Positions 24,895 to 34,381 of a DNA stretch of 64,000 nt are shown one piece after another. Below the pieces are notes generated by a model. It did no database searches. It worked only from the letters and a program-made list of their open reading frames with translations, and was not told the DNA's origin. A program made the translations under genes and the position numbers. The DNA comes from Bacteroidales bacterium (lineage in GTDB: Bacteria; Bacteroidota; Bacteroidia; Bacteroidales; UBA932): assembly GCA_017452265.1 (NCBI GenBank), contig JAFTMS010000010.1, forward strand, positions 1-64,000. Reading direction: 5' to 3'. Position 1 is the first letter of the stretch. Each line of letters opens with the position of its first letter.

Positions 24895-26319
24895 ATGAAC
24901 TCTAAAGAAAGAATCGCAAAAGCTTTGTCCATCTCCACGGACACCAAGGTCTTCGAGATGGGACAGGGGGTAGCTGACATGACCCCGGCCGTATTCGGGA
25001 AATGTTTTCCGGGAAGAAAGGCGGCGATTGTTGCGGATATCCACACATGGCCGATACTTGGAGAAAGACTGTATGGATTGTTCAGGGATGCCGGTATAGA
25101 GACGGATTACTATGTCATAGACAAGGAGGTCTTTCATGCGGACTGGAAGTATGTCGAGATGACCGACCATATCGTGGAAGGGGACTATGCTGCCGCAAAG
25201 GCGGTTGAGGATGCGGAGAACCATGTTGAGGCAGAGCCTGAAAAACTGTTCAGAGAGCCTTCGGATGCATATGATGTGCTCGTTTCCGTCGGTTCCGGCG
25301 TGATCAACGACCTCTGCAAGCTTGCCTCGTATCATCACGGGCAGTCTTATGTCTCGGTGGCCACTGCGGCTTCTGTGGACGGATATTCCTCATTCGGGGC
25401 TTCGATTACATACGGCGGGGCGAAACAGACTTTCAACTGCCCGGCTCCAGTGGCGATTGTCGCGGACATCGATGTCATTGCGGCAGCGCCTAAGGAAATG
25501 ACGGCTGCCGGATATGCAGATCTTGCCGCAAAGATACCGGCCGGTGCGGAATGGATGATTGCGGATTTTGTCGGAGCTGAACCGATTGTGCCGGACGCCT
25601 GGCACATACTCCAGGATCATATTGATGATTTTCTTGCAGACCCGGACGGCGTTGCAGCAGGCGACCCGAAGGCGATAGCCGACGTGTTCGAGGGCCTCAC
25701 CCTCAGCGGTTTCGCCATGCAGGCTGCACGTTCGTCGCGCCCGGCTTCGTGCTGCGACCACCTTTTCAGCCATATTCTCGACATGAGCGGCCACAGGTTC
25801 AACGGACAGCTTCAGTCGCATGGATATCAGGTCGCGATAGGCACTCTGGCGATGTGTGCCGTGTTCGATGAACTTTTCAAGCTGGACATTGAAAGTATGG
25901 ACGTAGATGCATGTGTGGCGGCATGGCCGTCATTGGAGTCGGAGCAGAAGAGGGCTCTTGAACTTTTCAAGGACATGTCCACTCCTGAGCTCGGATACGA
26001 TTCCATCACTTCGAAATACGAGGATGCACGGAAGGTGAGGGCAGACCTGAACCGCCTTGTTGCCGTATGGCCTGAGTTCAAGGAGAAGCTGCAGGGACAG
26101 ATGTACAGCTTTGCAAAGATGCAGGACATGCTCCGCAGGGCAGGCGCTCCGTACAAGCCTGAGCATATCGGCGTGACGAATGCGCAGCTACGCGACATGT
26201 TCCCGGTGGTGCAGCTGATGCGCTACCGCTACAACCTTCTTGACCTTGCGAAGAGGGGCTGCTTCTATGATGATGTTGTGGATCCTCTGTTCGCTTCAGG
26301 CGGCGCCTTTGAAATCTGA
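24895..26319 (+). CDS. sn-glycerol-1-phosphate dehydrogenase (AraM/EgsA family)
   Basis: A 474-residue cytoplasmic iron-alcohol-dehydrogenase-fold enzyme interconverting glycerol-1-phosphate and DHAP with NAD(P). Family motifs are SVGSGVINDLCKLAS, ATAASVDGYSSFGASI, PAPVAIVADIDVIAAAPKEM, AAGYADLAAK and SRPASCCDHLFSH, including the metal-binding His residues. In archaea it makes the lipid backbone; in bacteria such as Bacillus it makes heptaprenylglyceryl phosphate precursors or sits in sugar operons (araM). Here it leads a catabolic operon with an organophosphate antiporter, so consumption of G1P is more likely than synthesis (inference). The start at 24895 is chosen because the operator and promoter overlap the longer frame. 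Its stop overlaps the antiporter start (TGATG). Confidence 0.9.
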   Translation: MNSKERIAKALSISTDTKVFEMGQGVADMTPAVFGKCFPGRKAAIVADIHTWPILGERLYGLFRDAGIETDYYVIDKEVFHADWKYVEMTDHIVEGDYAAAKAVEDAENHVEAEPEKLFREPSDAYDVLVSVGSGVINDLCKLASYHHGQSYVSVATAASVDGYSSFGASITYGGAKQTFNCPAPVAIVADIDVIAAAPKEMTAAGYADLAAKIPAGAEWMIADFVGAEPIVPDAWHILQDHIDDFLADPDGVAAGDPKAIADVFEGLTLSGFAMQAARSSRPASCCDHLFSHILDMSGHRFNGQLQSHGYQVAIGTLAMCAVFDELFKLDIESMDVDACVAAWPSLESEQKRALELFKDMSTPELGYDSITSKYEDARKVRADLNRLVAVWPEFKEKLQGQMYSFAKMQDMLRRAGAPYKPEHIGVTNAQLRDMFPVVQLMRYRYNLLDLAKRGCFYDDVVDPLFASGGAFEI

Positions 26320-27653
26320 TGATCATGAAGAAGACCTTCAAATACTGGCAGTGGAGAGTCATCATCGGCTCGATGATAGGCTATTCGATGTTCTATTTCG
26401 TCCGTAAGAACTTTTCGTTCGCCGTGCCTGCCCTCGGTGAGGAATACGGAATCACAGATACGAGCTTCGGTATAATAATGACCCTTGTGGGCCTTATCTA
26501 CGGCGTGTCGAAGTTTGTCAACGGGTTCATTGCAGACCGCTCGAACGCCCGCTGGCATCTTGCGATTGCGCTTTCAGCCTGCGTCATCTTCAATATGGCA
26601 TTCGGCTGGAGTGCGGATCTGAGCCGCTGGATCACCGGTTCCGAAAGCGGCCCGGACTTCGTGAACGGAATGGTGGCGACGATGGCTGTCCTGATGATTC
26701 TGAACAACATATTCCAGGGCGCAGGATTCGGACCGTGCAACCGTCTGATGGTGCATTGGATACCGCCTAAGGAACTGGCCACCAAGATGTCACTCTGGAA
26801 CATGTCGCATTCGATCGGTGCAGGCATCGTGGCGGTGATATGCGGCAGCGTTGTCGGAACGATGGGATGGAGATGGTGCTTCTGGATACCTGCATTCATA
26901 GCTGCTGCCGGTGTCCTGTTCATAATAGTCACATTGCGCGACACCCCTAAGTCTGTCGGACTGCCCGAGCTTGCGGACACGAAGACGGAACTCGACGATA
27001 AGGATACAGGCGAGAACTATCGTAAGTTCGTGATGAAGAAGGTGTTCATGAATCCTGTGGTGTGGGTGATCGCGACGACTGCGCTCTTCCTCTACATCGT
27101 GAGGTTCGCCGTTCTGGACTGGGGCCCGAAGCTGCTTCAGCAGGGCGAGAACCAGCTTTCTCCTGCCCTGGCAGGCTGGACGATCGGCATATTCGAGGTG
27201 GCCGGATGTCTCGGCATGGTGTCGGCGGGCTGGATTACGGACCATGTCTTCAAGGGAAAGGGCCAGCGTGTGTGCTTCATCGAGATGTGCCTCACCGGTC
27301 TCTGCCTGCTTGCCATCCATCTTCTTCCGGAAGGCTCGAGTCCTGTCGCCATGCTTGTCCTCCTTGCCCTTGCAGGCTTCTTCCTGTATGGCCCGCAGGC
27401 GCTTTTCTGCGTGATTTCAGGCAATCAGGTGACGAAGAAGGCGGCGTCTGCGGCAGGCGGATTCATAGGCCTGTTCAGCTATGCCAGCGTGATATTTACA
27501 GGAACAGGTGTCGGCATGCTTTCGGACCGCTTCGGTGATGCATTCTGGGACAACCTTTTCCTCATCATGGCCGCGGTGGCTGTCGCCGGAGGACTCCTGA
27601 TCGCCACCCTGTGGAACATCAAGGATGACGGATATGTGCATGATGCAGAATAA
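26319..27653 (+). CDS. Organophosphate:phosphate antiporter family transporter (GlpT/UhpT-like)
   Basis: A 444-residue inner-membrane protein with about 12 membrane segments. The OPA-type signatures are seen: FKYWQWRVIIGSMIGYSMFY at the N-terminus, GVSKFVNGFIADRSNAR after helix 2, and QGAGFGPCNRLMVHWIPPKE. The family exchanges glycerol phosphate, hexose phosphate or phosphoglycerate for phosphate. Directly after the glycerol-1-phosphate dehydrogenase it most likely imports a glycerol phosphate. A start six bases later (26325) is equally possible. Confidence 0.9.
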   Translation: MIMKKTFKYWQWRVIIGSMIGYSMFYFVRKNFSFAVPALGEEYGITDTSFGIIMTLVGLIYGVSKFVNGFIADRSNARWHLAIALSACVIFNMAFGWSADLSRWITGSESGPDFVNGMVATMAVLMILNNIFQGAGFGPCNRLMVHWIPPKELATKMSLWNMSHSIGAGIVAVICGSVVGTMGWRWCFWIPAFIAAAGVLFIIVTLRDTPKSVGLPELADTKTELDDKDTGENYRKFVMKKVFMNPVVWVIATTALFLYIVRFAVLDWGPKLLQQGENQLSPALAGWTIGIFEVAGCLGMVSAGWITDHVFKGKGQRVCFIEMCLTGLCLLAIHLLPEGSSPVAMLVLLALAGFFLYGPQALFCVISGNQVTKKAASAAGGFIGLFSYASVIFTGTGVGMLSDRFGDAFWDNLFLIMAAVAVAGGLLIATLWNIKDDGYVHDAE

Positions 27654-27674
27654 CATATAAATAACTGAAACCAT

Positions 27675-30068
27675 ATGAGAAAGACATTATCCTACCTGCT
27701 CATGGCATTGATGGCCATGTCGTGCAGACCTTCTGCCGAACCTGAAAGAAACGGGCTCAGGGCTCCTGCTTACCCGTTGGTGACCATAGACCCGTATACA
27801 TGTGCATGGTCGGCTGCGGACAGACTTTATGATGCTCCTGTCACACATTGGACTGGTGCAGAGCACCATCTTGTAGGTGTGGTGACCGTGGATGGTGTGC
27901 CGTACCGTTTCCTTGGGAACGACGGCGTCGAGAAGAGATATCTTATCAGCAAGTCCGAAAAGGATCAGGGATGGGCCGCGTCATACACTTTGCGGAAACC
28001 GTCAGGAAAGTGGATGGAGAAGGACTATGACGATTCGGCCTGGACAAAAGGCGAAGGCGGATTCGGCTCTCAGACAAAGAAGCCGTATGTCCGGACCATA
28101 TGGGACGGCCCTGAACTTTGGGTGAGAAGAGAATTCGTTCTGGACGGCCCACTGCCGGGAAAGGACATCGAACTGTATGTGTTCGCAAATGAATATGGTA
28201 CTGTATATGTCAATGGCGTGAAGGTCCATGATTCTCCGAAGAGAAGCCACGGCTCCTATGTGAAGCTGCCTGAAGAAGCTGTTAATTCACTTGTCGAGGG
28301 CAGGAATGTGATTGCAGGATATTGTGCCAATCCTCAGGGGTCGGCGCAGTTCGATGTGGCGCTTGTAGCGTCTCTTCCTGTCGGGTGCGGAGTGGAGAAC
28401 ACAGCAGAACAGCTTTATGCCGACGTGCAGCCGATGAATACACATTACGGCTTCACCTGCGGGCCGGTGGAACTTTCCCTGAGCTTCCTTGCACCTCTTT
28501 TCCTCGACAATCCTGACCTTATCTCGCGTCCGGTGAACTACATGTCGTATGCGGTGAAGTCGCTCGACGGTGCCAGACACGACGTGCAGGTGATGCTTGA
28601 GGCGACTCCGGCCTGGGCGGTGAACCTTTACGGCAATGAGGAGACGGTTTCGGAAACATATTCTAAGAACGGCCTTGTATATCTCAAGGCTTCAAGTGTG
28701 AGGCAGGATGTGCTCGGAACCTTCGGAGACGACGTTCGCATCAACTGGGGCTCGTTCTATATGGCGGCGGAGGATCAGGATACGGAAGCTTCAGTGGCTG
28801 AGAACGGCTATATGAGGTTTACGCGCGATCTCGGCAAGGTGAAGCATTCTGAAGGAAAGTTCATGATAGGATACGATGACGGATACTCTGTGCAGTATTT
28901 CGGAAAGAATCTCCGTCCGTACTGGAACAGGACAGGTGACGTCACAATCGAAAGCCAGTTCGAGGCGGCGCTGAAGGACTACAGGAAGCTTGTCAGGGAG
29001 GCTGCTGCCTTTGATGTCAGCCTCATGAAGGAAGCGGAGGAGGCCGGCGGAAGGAAGTATGCCGAGCTCTGTGCCCTTGCATATCGTCAGGCGATTGCCG
29101 CCCATAAGCTTGTGCAGTCGGAAGAGGGGTTCCTCATGCTCCTTTCGAAGGAGAACAACAGCAACGGCTCGATAGGCACCGTGGACATAACGTATCCGTC
29201 GCTGCCTATATTCCTGAAATACAATACGGAGCTTGCCAAGGCTCTGATGAACCATATCTTCCATTACAGCGAGTCCGGACGCTGGACAAAGCCGTTCCCT
29301 GCTCACGACGTGGGAACATATCCGCTTGCCAACGGTCAGACATATGTCTACGATATGCCTGTGGAAGAGGCTGGAAACATGCTTATATGTACTGCAGCCG
29401 TATGCAGGTACGAAGGAAGTGCTGCATATGCTCGGGAACACTGGGATGTGATGACGACATGGGCGGACTATCTCTGCGAATTCGGCCTCGATCCGGAGAA
29501 CCAGCTCTGTACGGACGATTTTGCGGGCCATTTCGCCCACAATGCGAACCTTTCTGTAAAGGCCATTGTCGGCATCGCTTGTTATGCACGCATGGCGGAA
29601 ATGCAGGGGCTGGAGGAAGTTTCTGAGAAGTATATGGCTGTGGCAGAGGATCTTGCCGACCAGTGGAAGGAAATGGCCGCTGACGGAGATCACTATGCCC
29701 TTACGTTTGACCGTCCGGGCACATGGAGCCAGAAGTACAACCTCGTCTGGGATGAACTTCTCGAGCTGGATGTGTTCGACGAGGACATAATGGATGCGGA
29801 GATTCCGTATTATCTTGAAAGACAGAATGTGTACGGTCTTCCTCTTGACAACCGTTCGACATACACCAAGTCGGACTGGATAATGTGGACGGCTGCGATG
29901 GCCGACAGCGAAGAGGATTTCCAGGCTTTTGTGGCTCCTATGTGGAAATTCTACAACGAGACGACCGATCGCGTGCCGATGTCTGACTGGTTCTACACCG
30001 ACAAGCCTGAGCACTGCATGTTCATCGCCCGTTCGGTAGTGGGAGGGTACTTTATCAAGATGCTCTAA
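27675..30068 (+). CDS. GtaA-like (DUF4964/DUF5127/DUF4965/DUF1793) lipoprotein with inserted jelly roll
   Basis: A 797-residue secreted lipoprotein (MAMSC lipobox). The order seen is a DUF4964-like start (YPLVTIDPYTCAWS, ending near FLGNDGVEKRYLI), an inserted galactose-binding-like beta-sandwich at about 90-225 (DDSAWTKGEGGFG, LYVFANEYGTVYVNG), a DUF5127-like region at about 240-440, and DUF4965/DUF1793 (alpha/alpha toroid; TDDFAGHFAHNANLSVKAIVG, SDWIMWTAAM) to the end. Proteins of this family are annotated as glutaminase A after fungal GtaA, but the fold resembles glycosidases and their role in Bacteroidota utilisation loci is unsettled. Eleven bases separate it from the GH31 gene. Confidence 0.75.
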   Translation: MRKTLSYLLMALMAMSCRPSAEPERNGLRAPAYPLVTIDPYTCAWSAADRLYDAPVTHWTGAEHHLVGVVTVDGVPYRFLGNDGVEKRYLISKSEKDQGWAASYTLRKPSGKWMEKDYDDSAWTKGEGGFGSQTKKPYVRTIWDGPELWVRREFVLDGPLPGKDIELYVFANEYGTVYVNGVKVHDSPKRSHGSYVKLPEEAVNSLVEGRNVIAGYCANPQGSAQFDVALVASLPVGCGVENTAEQLYADVQPMNTHYGFTCGPVELSLSFLAPLFLDNPDLISRPVNYMSYAVKSLDGARHDVQVMLEATPAWAVNLYGNEETVSETYSKNGLVYLKASSVRQDVLGTFGDDVRINWGSFYMAAEDQDTEASVAENGYMRFTRDLGKVKHSEGKFMIGYDDGYSVQYFGKNLRPYWNRTGDVTIESQFEAALKDYRKLVREAAAFDVSLMKEAEEAGGRKYAELCALAYRQAIAAHKLVQSEEGFLMLLSKENNSNGSIGTVDITYPSLPIFLKYNTELAKALMNHIFHYSESGRWTKPFPAHDVGTYPLANGQTYVYDMPVEEAGNMLICTAAVCRYEGSAAYAREHWDVMTTWADYLCEFGLDPENQLCTDDFAGHFAHNANLSVKAIVGIACYARMAEMQGLEEVSEKYMAVAEDLADQWKEMAADGDHYALTFDRPGTWSQKYNLVWDELLELDVFDEDIMDAEIPYYLERQNVYGLPLDNRSTYTKSDWIMWTAAMADSEEDFQAFVAPMWKFYNETTDRVPMSDWFYTDKPEHCMFIARSVVGGYFIKML

Positions 30069-30079
30069 GACAGAGGATT

Positions 30080-32869
30080 ATGAAATATAGACTTATTGCC
30101 GTGCTGCTGGCTTTCGTAAGCCTTGCCGTGGCACATGCCGGAAATGAATTTCATCCTGTCGCTGATGAGAAGGCACAGGTGGTGGCCGGAAAAGCAAGGT
30201 TTACCGTGCTGACTCCGAGGCTGATCCGTATGGAATGGGCTTCAGACGGAGTCTTTGAAGACAGGGCGACGCTCGGTGTCATAAACAGAGCCCTTGACGT
30301 GCCTGCATTCGAAGTAAAGGCGACAAGGAACCGCGTTGTGATAAAGACGGCTGAGATTACCCTGACGTATACCGGTCAGGCGAAGTTTTCCGAAGACAAT
30401 CTTTCCATTGCCTTCAGAATGGCCGACCCTAAGTCGAAGAAGGGTGTGAAGACGGTCGTCTGGCATCCGGGAATGGACGATTCCGCAAACCTGCTCGGAA
30501 CCTGCCGTACCCTTGACAAGTGCGACGGAGCCGCTACCATCGAGCCCTACGACAAGGGAATATTGTCCCGTGACGGTTGGGCTGTCGTGGACGAGAGTGC
30601 GCGTCATCTGTTCGTGCCTGTGGATTGTGACTGGAAATATTGGGTGGACGTGCGTCCCGAGGGCGAAAGGCAGGACCTGTATTTCTTCGGCTACGGTCAC
30701 GACTATATGGAGGCCCTTTCGGACTTCACGAAGATTTCAGGAAGGATCCCTCTGCCTCCGAAATACGCTTTCGGCTACTGGTGGTGCCGTTACTGGGAGT
30801 ATTCGGATTTCGAACTGCTGGACCTTTCCGACCATTTCACTGCCTATAATATTCCGGTGGACGTGATGATTGTCGACATGGACTGGCATGAGACATGGAG
30901 CGAGATAGGAAGGAATACGCCTCCGAGATTTGAGGGCGGGCGCCCTGGCAGATGCGAGTTCGACGGCAGAATCGGCTGGACCGGATACACATGGAAGAAG
31001 GAACTTTTCCCTGATCCTGCGAATTTCCTTGCCGAACTTCACGAAAGAAAGATAAGGACATCCCTCAATCTGCATTTCAACAACGGCATACAGCCATACG
31101 AAGAACCGTATGACAGGTTTGTGGAGGACTATCTCAGCCGTACCGGTGATTATGACGGCCCGGAAGGATATGTCTACACCGATAAGCCATATATATACAA
31201 GGGAAACAGTCATTCGTTTGCAAAAGCCGGCGAGAAGGCTCCGGTTCCGTTCAGAATGAGCCAGATTGAGTGGGCGGATGCCTATTTCAACTCCGTGATA
31301 CGTCCTTTCGAGCGTCAGGGAGTGGATTTCTGGTGGCTGGACTGGCAGCAGTGGATAAACAGCAGATACGTAAAGGATCTCAATAATACTTTCTGGTTGA
31401 ACTACACCTTCTTCAATGACAAGGTGCGCCAGACCGAAGCCATGGGTGAGTCCGCTCCGAGGCCGATGATATATCACCGCTGGGGAGGACTCGGAAGCCA
31501 CAGGTATCAGGTAGGCTTCTCCGGTGACATATATGCCACATGGCAGGCTCTTGGCTATCTTCCGTATTTCACGGCCACGGCATCCAATGTCGGCTACGGC
31601 TACTGGGGCCATGACATAGGAGGACATATGCAGCCTTCTGGCGTTCACGAGACAGATCCGGAACTGTATACACGCTGGATCCAGTCGGGAGTCTTCACTC
31701 CTATATTCAAGACCCATTCCACCAAAGACACATCGATGGAAAAGCGCTTCTGGGTGTTCCCGGACCACTTCGATCCGATGAGGGAGGCGATACGCCTGCG
31801 CTACGACCTCACTCCTTATATATATACAGCCGCACGCCAGGCTTACGACACGGGTGTCTCCATGTGTCGGCCTCTGTACTATTACTGGCCTGAGGCTGAC
31901 GAGGCCTACGAGCGGAAAGAGGAATATATGTTCGGAGACGACATCCTTGCCACGACGATATGCCGCCCTGCCGATGCCGTGACGGGTCTTGCGGAACGCA
32001 CCATGTGGTTCCCTGAAGGATGCGGCTGGTACGATGTGTCCACGGGAATCATGTACGAGGGCGGTTCGGAGCATACTCTTCTTTATACGATCGATGAGAA
32101 TCCGTATTTCGTCAAGGCGGGAGCCGTGATTCCGATGGCAGGCGAGAAGATAAGCACTCTGCAGGAACAGAGTCCGGAAATCCGCCTCTTTGTGGTGCCG
32201 GGACTTGGTGAGTCTTCCGCCGTGATATATGAGGACGATGGAGAGACACAGGCATATGACACCGAATATGCGGTGACAAAGGTGACTAAGACTGCTGATG
32301 CGGGCAGTGTGGCGGTGAAGGTGGCGCCGCGTGAAGGCAGCTTCGACGGCATGCTTGCCGAAAGGACGGTGAGCGTCGTTCTCGACGGGTATCTTGCCCC
32401 TCGGAAGGTGACCGTCAACGGCGAGGAAGTACCGTATTCGAGGTATGCTGAATATAGAAAAGGCGGCCCGGATGCCGTCTGGGGATATGACGGCTATGAT
32501 TTTCAGGTGAAGATACATCTTCCGGCAGCTTCTGCGGACAAGGAGCTGGAAATTGTATGTGTCTTTGATGCAGATACCGTGAATACGGTGACGCAGGGAC
32601 AGAAAGGCCTTGTGAAGCGTATCATGGCTCTGACTCCTGAGGCAAAGCTGAAGTTTGCCGAGCTTGAAATAAAGAATTTCCAGCTGCCTTCCGAGTTCAT
32701 GAACATAGCCCAGTGCGGAAGCTATGTCAATGAGGACCCGTACAATGCAGGCAGGTATCTGGAGATGCTTGACGTCGATAAGATGATCGGGAATATGGAA
32801 AGCTGGGAGAATCTTTCTCCTGACTTCAAGGCCAAAGCCGCCGCCCAGACCGTATTTGAAAGACAGTAG
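30080..32869 (+). CDS. Glycoside hydrolase family 31 (alpha-glycosidase)
   Basis: A 929-residue periplasmic enzyme with signal peptide (MKYRLIAVLLAFVSLAVAHA). It has the N-terminal GH31 beta-sandwich, the TIM barrel with nucleophile D421 in FWWLDWQQW, the likely acid/base D483 in GFSGD, and HDIGGH (H511) in the subsite loop, followed by beta domains and a C-terminal extension of about 130 residues of helical character. GH31 enzymes release alpha-glucose, alpha-xylose, alpha-galactose or sulfoquinovose by retention; specificity is not deducible. It belongs to operon C. A 36-base dispersed repeat lies just after the stop. Confidence 0.9.
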   Translation: MKYRLIAVLLAFVSLAVAHAGNEFHPVADEKAQVVAGKARFTVLTPRLIRMEWASDGVFEDRATLGVINRALDVPAFEVKATRNRVVIKTAEITLTYTGQAKFSEDNLSIAFRMADPKSKKGVKTVVWHPGMDDSANLLGTCRTLDKCDGAATIEPYDKGILSRDGWAVVDESARHLFVPVDCDWKYWVDVRPEGERQDLYFFGYGHDYMEALSDFTKISGRIPLPPKYAFGYWWCRYWEYSDFELLDLSDHFTAYNIPVDVMIVDMDWHETWSEIGRNTPPRFEGGRPGRCEFDGRIGWTGYTWKKELFPDPANFLAELHERKIRTSLNLHFNNGIQPYEEPYDRFVEDYLSRTGDYDGPEGYVYTDKPYIYKGNSHSFAKAGEKAPVPFRMSQIEWADAYFNSVIRPFERQGVDFWWLDWQQWINSRYVKDLNNTFWLNYTFFNDKVRQTEAMGESAPRPMIYHRWGGLGSHRYQVGFSGDIYATWQALGYLPYFTATASNVGYGYWGHDIGGHMQPSGVHETDPELYTRWIQSGVFTPIFKTHSTKDTSMEKRFWVFPDHFDPMREAIRLRYDLTPYIYTAARQAYDTGVSMCRPLYYYWPEADEAYERKEEYMFGDDILATTICRPADAVTGLAERTMWFPEGCGWYDVSTGIMYEGGSEHTLLYTIDENPYFVKAGAVIPMAGEKISTLQEQSPEIRLFVVPGLGESSAVIYEDDGETQAYDTEYAVTKVTKTADAGSVAVKVAPREGSFDGMLAERTVSVVLDGYLAPRKVTVNGEEVPYSRYAEYRKGGPDAVWGYDGYDFQVKIHLPAASADKELEIVCVFDADTVNTVTQGQKGLVKRIMALTPEAKLKFAELEIKNFQLPSEFMNIAQCGSYVNEDPYNAGRYLEMLDVDKMIGNMESWENLSPDFKAKAAAQTVFERQ

Positions 32870-32877
32870 GTCCTGAA

Positions 32878-32913
32878 CGTCATCCTGAGCCTCCGAAGGA
32901 GGCGTGAGAATCT
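32878..32913 (+). repeat. Dispersed repeat, half-unit A (CGTCATCCTGAG type)
   Basis: This 36-base intergenic sequence begins CGTCATCCTGAG and ends GCGTGAGAATCT. It matches the first half of the 76-base element at 59031-59106 and belongs to the same family as the segment inside folC at 55712-55744. It lies between the GH31 and acetylesterase genes. Confidence 0.7.
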
Positions 32914-32940
32914 GAGAAAACATAAATAAAATAAAAAAAT

Positions 32941-34371
32941 ATGAAAAGAATTCTATCAATCTTCACACTGCTTGTCAGTGCTTCCGTAATCCTGAATGCC
33001 AAGGTCGAGCTTCCTCCGGTCTTTGCAGACAACATGGTTCTCCAGCAGCAGACCGACGCTGCCCTCTGGGGCAAGGCCGAACCGGATGCCAAGGTGGTCA
33101 TCACCACCACATGGGCAAAGGATAAGGTGACCGTCACGGCTGATGCTGACGGAAAATGGTTCGCACGCGTGGCCACACCGGCTGCTGGCGGTCCTTATGA
33201 AATCACATTCAATGACGGTGACAAGGTCACTCTGAAGAATGTGCTTATCGGTGAAGTCTGGATATGTTCAGGCCAGTCGAACATGCAGCAGCAGATGAAG
33301 GGCTACAAAGGCCAGCCGACCGACGGCTCTGCGGAATGCATAATCACGGCCAAGCCTTCTGTGCCGATAAGGTCATGCAACTTCAAGAGGACAAGGACGC
33401 TCGAACTTCAGGATACCTGCGCGGCCACATGGTACGAGCACACTCCCGAGGGCGTTTCCGAAGCAAGCGCCGTGGCATATTTCTTTGCCAAGAGGCTCCA
33501 TGAGGTGCTTGGCGTCCCTGTGGGCGTAATCAATGTGTCTTGGGGCGGCACCCCTATCGAGGCATGGATGAGCAAGGAACTGCTCGACAAGGAATTCCCG
33601 GGCGAATTCGACATGAAGCCTTATGAGACCGGCGTATGGCCGGAGAAGAACCCTCACAAGGTTCCGGGATGTCTTTACAACGGCATGCTCGGCACTCTGG
33701 ATCCGTATACAGCAAAGGGCTTCCTGTGGTATCAGGGCTGCGACAACCGCAGACGCTTCGAGCAGTACAAGAAGCTCCAGCCTGCTTTTGTGGAGATGCT
33801 GCGCGAGGAGTGGGGCAATGACAGGATGCCGTTCTACTTCACTCAGATTGCTCCTTATAAGTATGACGGTGGTGACAACCGCACGGCCGGTTACATGATG
33901 TGGGCTCAGGCTCAGACTCTTGAACTTATCCCTTACAGCGGCATGGCTACGACCCATGATGCAGGAGAGTTCGACTGCATACATCCGGCAAACAAGAAGG
34001 ATGTTGCGGACAGGCTCGCATATCTCGCCCTCGCGAACGATTACGGTGTGAAGGGTTTCGATGCGAAGGCTCCTGTTCCTGCTTCATTCGAGTTCAGGGA
34101 CGGCAAGGCATATGTGCATTTCGACTGCGGCACCATGGGACTCAGCCCTATAAACATGGAGCTTGAGGGCTTTGAGGTGGCAGGCGAGGACAAGGTGTTC
34201 CATCCTGCAAAGGCAATGGTAAGGAAAGACTGCAAGAGCATAAGGGTATACAGCCCTGAGGTTGCAGACCCGGTAGCTGTTCGTTATGGCATGAAGAACT
34301 GGTCTGAGGCCACCCTTTACAACTGTTTCGGCATACCTGCTTCACCTTTCCGCTCCGACAACTGGGAATAG
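32941..34371 (+). CDS. Sialate O-acetylesterase-like SGNH hydrolase
   Basis: A 476-residue secreted esterase with a short signal peptide (ILSIFTLLVSASVILNA). The N-terminal ELPPVFADNMVLQQQ and EVWICSGQSNMQQQ with nucleophile S113, and the D345-x-x-H348 dyad in EFDCIHP, are typical of the 9-O-acetylsialate esterase family (PF03629). It would remove acetyl groups, opening a decorated substrate to the glycosidases on either side. Length and domain order are normal. It shares the operon with GH31 and GH3. Confidence 0.85.
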   Translation: MKRILSIFTLLVSASVILNAKVELPPVFADNMVLQQQTDAALWGKAEPDAKVVITTTWAKDKVTVTADADGKWFARVATPAAGGPYEITFNDGDKVTLKNVLIGEVWICSGQSNMQQQMKGYKGQPTDGSAECIITAKPSVPIRSCNFKRTRTLELQDTCAATWYEHTPEGVSEASAVAYFFAKRLHEVLGVPVGVINVSWGGTPIEAWMSKELLDKEFPGEFDMKPYETGVWPEKNPHKVPGCLYNGMLGTLDPYTAKGFLWYQGCDNRRRFEQYKKLQPAFVEMLREEWGNDRMPFYFTQIAPYKYDGGDNRTAGYMMWAQAQTLELIPYSGMATTHDAGEFDCIHPANKKDVADRLAYLALANDYGVKGFDAKAPVPASFEFRDGKAYVHFDCGTMGLSPINMELEGFEVAGEDKVFHPAKAMVRKDCKSIRVYSPEVADPVAVRYGMKNWSEATLYNCFGIPASPFRSDNWE

Positions 34372-34381
34372 ACTGACGCTT

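Noticed and set aside
30737-32959. 740-codon open frame on the minus strand opposite the GH31 gene
   Set aside because: It is antisense to a gene with intact catalytic motifs and shows no domain; such long shadows arise from the codon bias of this genome. The same applies to the antisense frames at 17342-19060 and 28791-30014.
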